Source: Streptomyces phaeochromogenes
Lineage (GTDB): Bacteria > Actinomycetota > Actinomycetes > Streptomycetales > Streptomycetaceae
Length of the DNA stretch: 60,737 bases
Assembly: GCF_001418655.1 (NCBI RefSeq)
Contig: NZ_LIQZ01000108.1
Coordinates: forward strand, 1 to 60,737
Direction of reading: 5' to 3'
Of the stretch, positions 58,452-60,737 are shown piece after piece; position 1 is the stretch's first letter, and each line of letters begins with the position of its first letter. The translations under genes were made by a program, and so were the position numbers. The notes under the pieces are model-generated. The model was not told where the DNA came from and did not search any database. It saw only the letters and a list, made by a program, of their open reading frames with translations.

Positions 58452-58606
58452 GTCTGTCCCCCCGTACCGCGCTCGCGCCGCATCTCGCTGATGCCGGCCC
58501 GAACTCCGGCCGCGGCCACACGGCGCAGCAGACCGAGCACGTCACGGCCGAACACCCGCAGGGCGAGCACCGCCAGGATCACATCGTCGGCAACGTCCAG
58601 ATTCAC
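58448..58606 (-). CDS. 52-residue protein coupled to the sigma factor
   Basis: GTG 58606 to TGA 58448, preceded by AAGGAGAGG eleven bases upstream. Sequence begins MNLDVADDVILAVLALRVFG and continues RDVLGLLRRVAAAGV, amphipathic helices, then RAGISEMRRERG. The stop overlaps the sigma-factor GTG by 4 bp (GTGA), the usual sign of translational coupling. Not recognised as a known family; could modulate the sigma factor. Too short for most gene finders. Confidence 0.6.
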   Translation of the reverse strand: MNLDVADDVILAVLALRVFGRDVLGLLRRVAAAGVRAGISEMRRERGTGGQT

Positions 58607-58915
58607 GTGCGGTTTTGCCTCTCCTTACAGAAGGCGAGGCCTCGTGGCGTTTCTGGCGGCCTCGGAAGGGCGCCTGTTTTACGCCCTCCGTTCACGATGA
58701 CGTTTGCAACGGGCCAGGTGTGCAACACCCGCACAGACTTTCTTAACGGAGCGCAGCGTTCTGATTACGCTTTTTCGTTCACAGCAGCTCACGCAAGCCT
58801 TCACGAGTTCTGCGCGCCACCGTCACGCCACGTCGGCCACCTGCACGGCGACCGCGGCACCCCCGAACCGGGCATCTCTTTGCGCAAACAATCGCAAACA
58901 TCGCCGGGCTCATCC

Positions 58916-58931
58916 TGTGACGCACGTCACC
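58916..58931. promoter_or_regulatory. CRP-like site
   Basis: TGTGACGCACGTCACC fits TGTGA-N6-TCACA with one mismatch. It is far (about 310 bp) from the minus-strand operon and about 600 bp from the plus-strand HTH gene, so its target is unclear. Confidence 0.45.
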
Positions 58932-59211
58932 GCACACGCCCCCTGTGGCACTCCGGCGCCCGAAGGAACAGAGCCGGGCGATCTTGACGAGGCCACGTCA
59001 CTACAGGACAGACGGGCAATTCCCAGCCGCCTCAGACCCGTTGATGAGCCCGTCCCGGCGTGGAACCGACCCTGAAGACGGGAGGCCGAATGGCTCGACG
59101 GGCGAAGGCAAGCGGCGCCAATGCCGCCGCCGCGGGACGGCCGGGACACCCCAGGAATCCCCCGGGACACGGATCCACACCTCTCCGCCCGCGCACTCCA
59201 TGGCACAAGAA

Positions 59212-59252
59212 AACCCCCTCTGACCTGCGATTAAGCAGATCGGAGGGGGTTC
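59212..59252 (-). terminator. tRNA-Ala terminator
   Basis: On the minus strand AACCCCCTC and GAGGGGGTT arms with a further weak inner pairing enclose the loop and end in TTTT. It lies just after the tRNA 3' end. Confidence 0.8.
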
Positions 59253-59258
59253 ATGGTG

Positions 59259-59331
59259 TGGAGCCTAGGGGAGTCGAACCCCTGACATCTGCCATGCAAA
59301 GACAGCGCTCTACCAACTGAGCTAAGGCCCC
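59259..59331 (-). tRNA. tRNA-Ala (anticodon TGC)
   Basis: 73 nt, CCA not encoded (the next bases are CAC). Acceptor GGGGCCT/AGGCTCC pairs with one G-U. D-arm GCTCAGTTGGTAGAGC; anticodon loop CTTTGCATG has TGC; T-arm GGGGTTCGACTCCCC. It reads GCA and, by wobble, other alanine codons. Confidence 0.95.
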
Positions 59332-59460
59332 GGAAGGGAGGCATCCGCCAGAAGGATCCCCTTCTGAGCAGCGCCGCAGACCAGAGTACCGGGTCACCCC
59401 GGGTATCCCGCAAAAAGATTGGGGGTCCCCGCGAACGACCACTCTCCGTAAGATGCTCGA

Positions 59461-59484
59461 CGTGGTTCGCTACAGCGAACCACG
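59461..59484. promoter_or_regulatory. Perfect 24-bp palindrome upstream of the HTH gene
   Basis: Arms CGTGGTTCGCT and AGCGAACCACG with 2-bp spacer AC. It begins 53 bp before the start codon, ideal for an autoregulatory operator. It could also bind the neighbouring kinase operon's regulator. Confidence 0.7.
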
Positions 59485-59513
59485 GTACTTGGGGAAGCGA
59501 TGGGGAGACGCGA

Positions 59514-60065
59514 ATGGACGCCGCACAGCAGGAAGCAACCGCAAGAGCCCGGGAGCTGCAGCGGAACTGGTACGGAGAGCCGCTGGGGGCGCTCTTCCGT
59601 AGGCTCATAGATGACCTGGGGCTCAATCAGGCCCGCCTCGCCGGAGTGCTCGGCCTGTCGGCGCCCATGCTGTCGCAGCTGATGAGCGGCCAGCGCGCCA
59701 AGATCGGGAACCCTGCCGTGGTCCAGCGCGTACAACTGCTGCAGGACCTCGCGGGGCAGGTGGCGGACGGCAGTGTGAGCGCTGCCGAGGCCACCGAGCG
59801 CATGGACGAGATCAAGAAGTCGCAAGGGGGCTCGGTGCTCAGCAACACCACGCAGTCGACGACCAGTTCGGGGGGTGCACCCACGGTCAAGCGTGTGGTG
59901 CGCGAGATCCAGTCACTGCTGCGTTCGGTCGCTGCCGCGGGGGACATCATCGAGGCGGCCGACACTCTCGCCCCGACCCACCCGGAACTGGCAGAGTTCC
60001 TCCGGGTGTACGGAGCCGGCCGCACCTCGGACGCGGTCGCCCACTACCAGTCCCACCAGAGCTGA
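59514..60065 (+). CDS. XRE-like helix-turn-helix DNA-binding protein
   Basis: 183 residues from ATG 59514 with GGGGAG upstream. The helix-turn-helix (about 28-70) reads GALFRRLIDDLGLNQARLAGVLGLSAPMLSQLMSGQRAKIGNP. The middle is Ser/Thr/Gly-rich (about 100-122). The C-terminal part (VKRVVREIQSLLRSVAAAGDIIEAADTLAPTHPELAEFLRVYGAGR) is a conserved helical domain of unknown ligand. It stands just before a Ser/Thr kinase gene, so the kinase may phosphorylate it in its Ser/Thr-rich segment. Confidence 0.85.
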   Translation: MDAAQQEATARARELQRNWYGEPLGALFRRLIDDLGLNQARLAGVLGLSAPMLSQLMSGQRAKIGNPAVVQRVQLLQDLAGQVADGSVSAAEATERMDEIKKSQGGSVLSNTTQSTTSSGGAPTVKRVVREIQSLLRSVAAAGDIIEAADTLAPTHPELAEFLRVYGAGRTSDAVAHYQSHQS

Positions 60066-60195
60066 GCACATCGCCCGGCCGCCGAACACCCGGTAGCCGC
60101 AGTCCCGTTGGGCCTGCCGGTCACCGGAGGCCAGGCAGCCGGGCACCTCGGAAAGGCAGCCGTACCGACCGCCGAAGGGGGAGCGACGCACGACC

Positions 60196-60737
60196 ATGGG
60201 TGAGGTCTTCGCCGGCCGGTACGAACTGGTCGACCCGATCGGACGCGGGGGAGTCGGTGCGGTCTGGCGCGCCTGGGACCACCGGCGGCGCCGGTATGTG
60301 GCCGCCAAGGTGCTCCAGCAGAGCGACGCGCACTCGCTGCTGCGCTTCGTGCGGGAGCAGGCACTGCGGATCGACCACCCCCATGTGCTCGCGCCCGCCA
60401 GCTGGGCCGCCGATGACGACAAGGTCCTGTTCACCATGGACCTCGTCGGTGGCGGCTCGCTGGTCCACCTGATCGGGGACTACGGTCCTCTGCCGCCGGC
60501 GTTCGTCTGCACCCTGCTCGACCAGCTGCTGGCAGGGCTCGCCGCGGTGCACGCGGAGGGGGTCGTGCATCGTGACATCAAGCCCGCCAACATCCTCCTG
60601 GAGGCGACCGGAACAGGCCGTCCGCGGCTGCGGCTGTCCGACTTCGGCATCTCGATGCGGCTGGGAGAGCCCCGCCTGACGGAGACCAACTACGTGGTGG
60701 GGACGCCCGGTTACTTCGCCCCCGAGCAGCTGCTCGG
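60196..60737 (+). CDS. Ser/Thr protein kinase, partial (cut by window end)
   Basis: 180 codons from ATG 60196, open to the window end. Glycine loop GRGGVGAVWRAW, lysine in YVAAKVLQQSD, catalytic loop VVHRDIKPANILLE, DFG in LSDFGISMRLGE, and APE-like PGYFAPEQL. The activation loop (LTETNYVVGTPGYF) differs from the TQTG type of the other three kinases in this window. AAGGGGGAG lies 12 bases upstream. The membrane helix and any outer domain would lie beyond the end. Confidence 0.9.
   Translation, partial: MGEVFAGRYELVDPIGRGGVGAVWRAWDHRRRRYVAAKVLQQSDAHSLLRFVREQALRIDHPHVLAPASWAADDDKVLFTMDLVGGGSLVHLIGDYGPLPPAFVCTLLDQLLAGLAAVHAEGVVHRDIKPANILLEATGTGRPRLRLSDFGISMRLGEPRLTETNYVVGTPGYFAPEQLL

Larger units (their letters stand above)
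58607..59258. other. Intergenic region upstream of the sigma-factor operon
   Basis: 652 bp without a supported gene. It includes an AT-richer stretch near 58735-58790, the palindrome TTTGCGCAAA (58879-58888), GCAAACAATCGCAAACATCG, a CRP-like site and the tRNA-Ala terminator. The sigma operon promoter is probably in its left part. Confidence 0.6.

Noticed and set aside
1..60737. Mobile elements, prophage, CRISPR or integrated plasmid
   Set aside because: No transposase, integrase, cas gene, attachment-site duplication or regular repeat-spacer pattern was found.

Overview
The window is very GC-rich, uses GTG and TTG starts freely, and carries typical Streptomyces gene families: CrgA, class E sortases, the FHA/PP2C/RodA/PBP/PASTA-kinase operon, duplicated bkd clusters with a divergent Lrp-type BkdR, DUF5324 and DUF881. 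Gene order matches the core part of a Streptomyces chromosome just left of oriC. Four parS or parS-like sites (two perfect) and many DnaA boxes agree with that. oriC itself is not in the window and probably lies beyond its right end. No insertion sequence, prophage, CRISPR array or integrase was seen.

Layout. 0-9.8 kb: MFS exporter and GntR regulator; a Streptomyces K15-type DD-transpeptidase; a first branched-chain 2-oxoacid dehydrogenase operon (bkdFGH-like), divergent from a NarL-type response regulator; a flavin-binding-like protein and an APH-fold kinase. 9.9-15.5 kb: two divergent membrane Ser/Thr kinases, the proteasome activator Bpa, a PadR regulator and a small membrane-anchored protein. 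15.5-20.2 kb: quinone oxidoreductase, TrkA-type K+ channel, MoeA and a MobA-like protein. 20.2-28.7 kb: second bkd operon (bkdABC) with divergent bkdR, then a TetR regulator, 3-hydroxyacyl-CoA dehydrogenase and PaaN (phenylacetate catabolism). 28.8-39 kb: rRNA/tRNA methyltransferase, HTTM and DUF5819 membrane proteins, acyl-CoA dehydrogenase, rhodanese, J-domain-like protein, DUF2252 protein, HxlR/azoreductase pair and an NAD(P)-binding protein. 39.4 kb: tRNA-Leu(CAG).

40-48.2 kb holds fhaA-fhaB-pstP-rodA-pbpA-pknB, the conserved actinobacterial module that couples Ser/Thr phosphorylation to peptidoglycan synthesis. A very strong bidirectional terminator closes it. 48.3-53.7 kb carries three class E sortases mixed with a PabA-like amidotransferase, a 53-residue membrane protein and a DUF881 protein, then crgA. 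53.7-60.7 kb has a DnaA-box cluster, a zinc-finger rhomboid protease, a cyclophilin, a DUF5324 protein, a parS pair, a sigma-factor gene with an apparent -1 frameshift preceded by an overlapping 52-codon gene, tRNA-Ala(TGC), an HTH protein behind a perfect palindrome, and the start of a fourth Ser/Thr kinase, cut by the window end.

The most interesting non-coding signals are: (1) one operator type, ACCGATNGNTCGGN, upstream of bkdA, of the 3-hydroxyacyl-CoA dehydrogenase/paaN pair and of the acyl-CoA dehydrogenase, suggesting a shared TetR-controlled acyl-CoA regulon; (2) a KstR-like palindrome before the acyl-CoA dehydrogenase; (3) clustered DnaA boxes after crgA; (4) parS sites, two of them inside or overlapping genes; (5) the broken sigma-factor frame.
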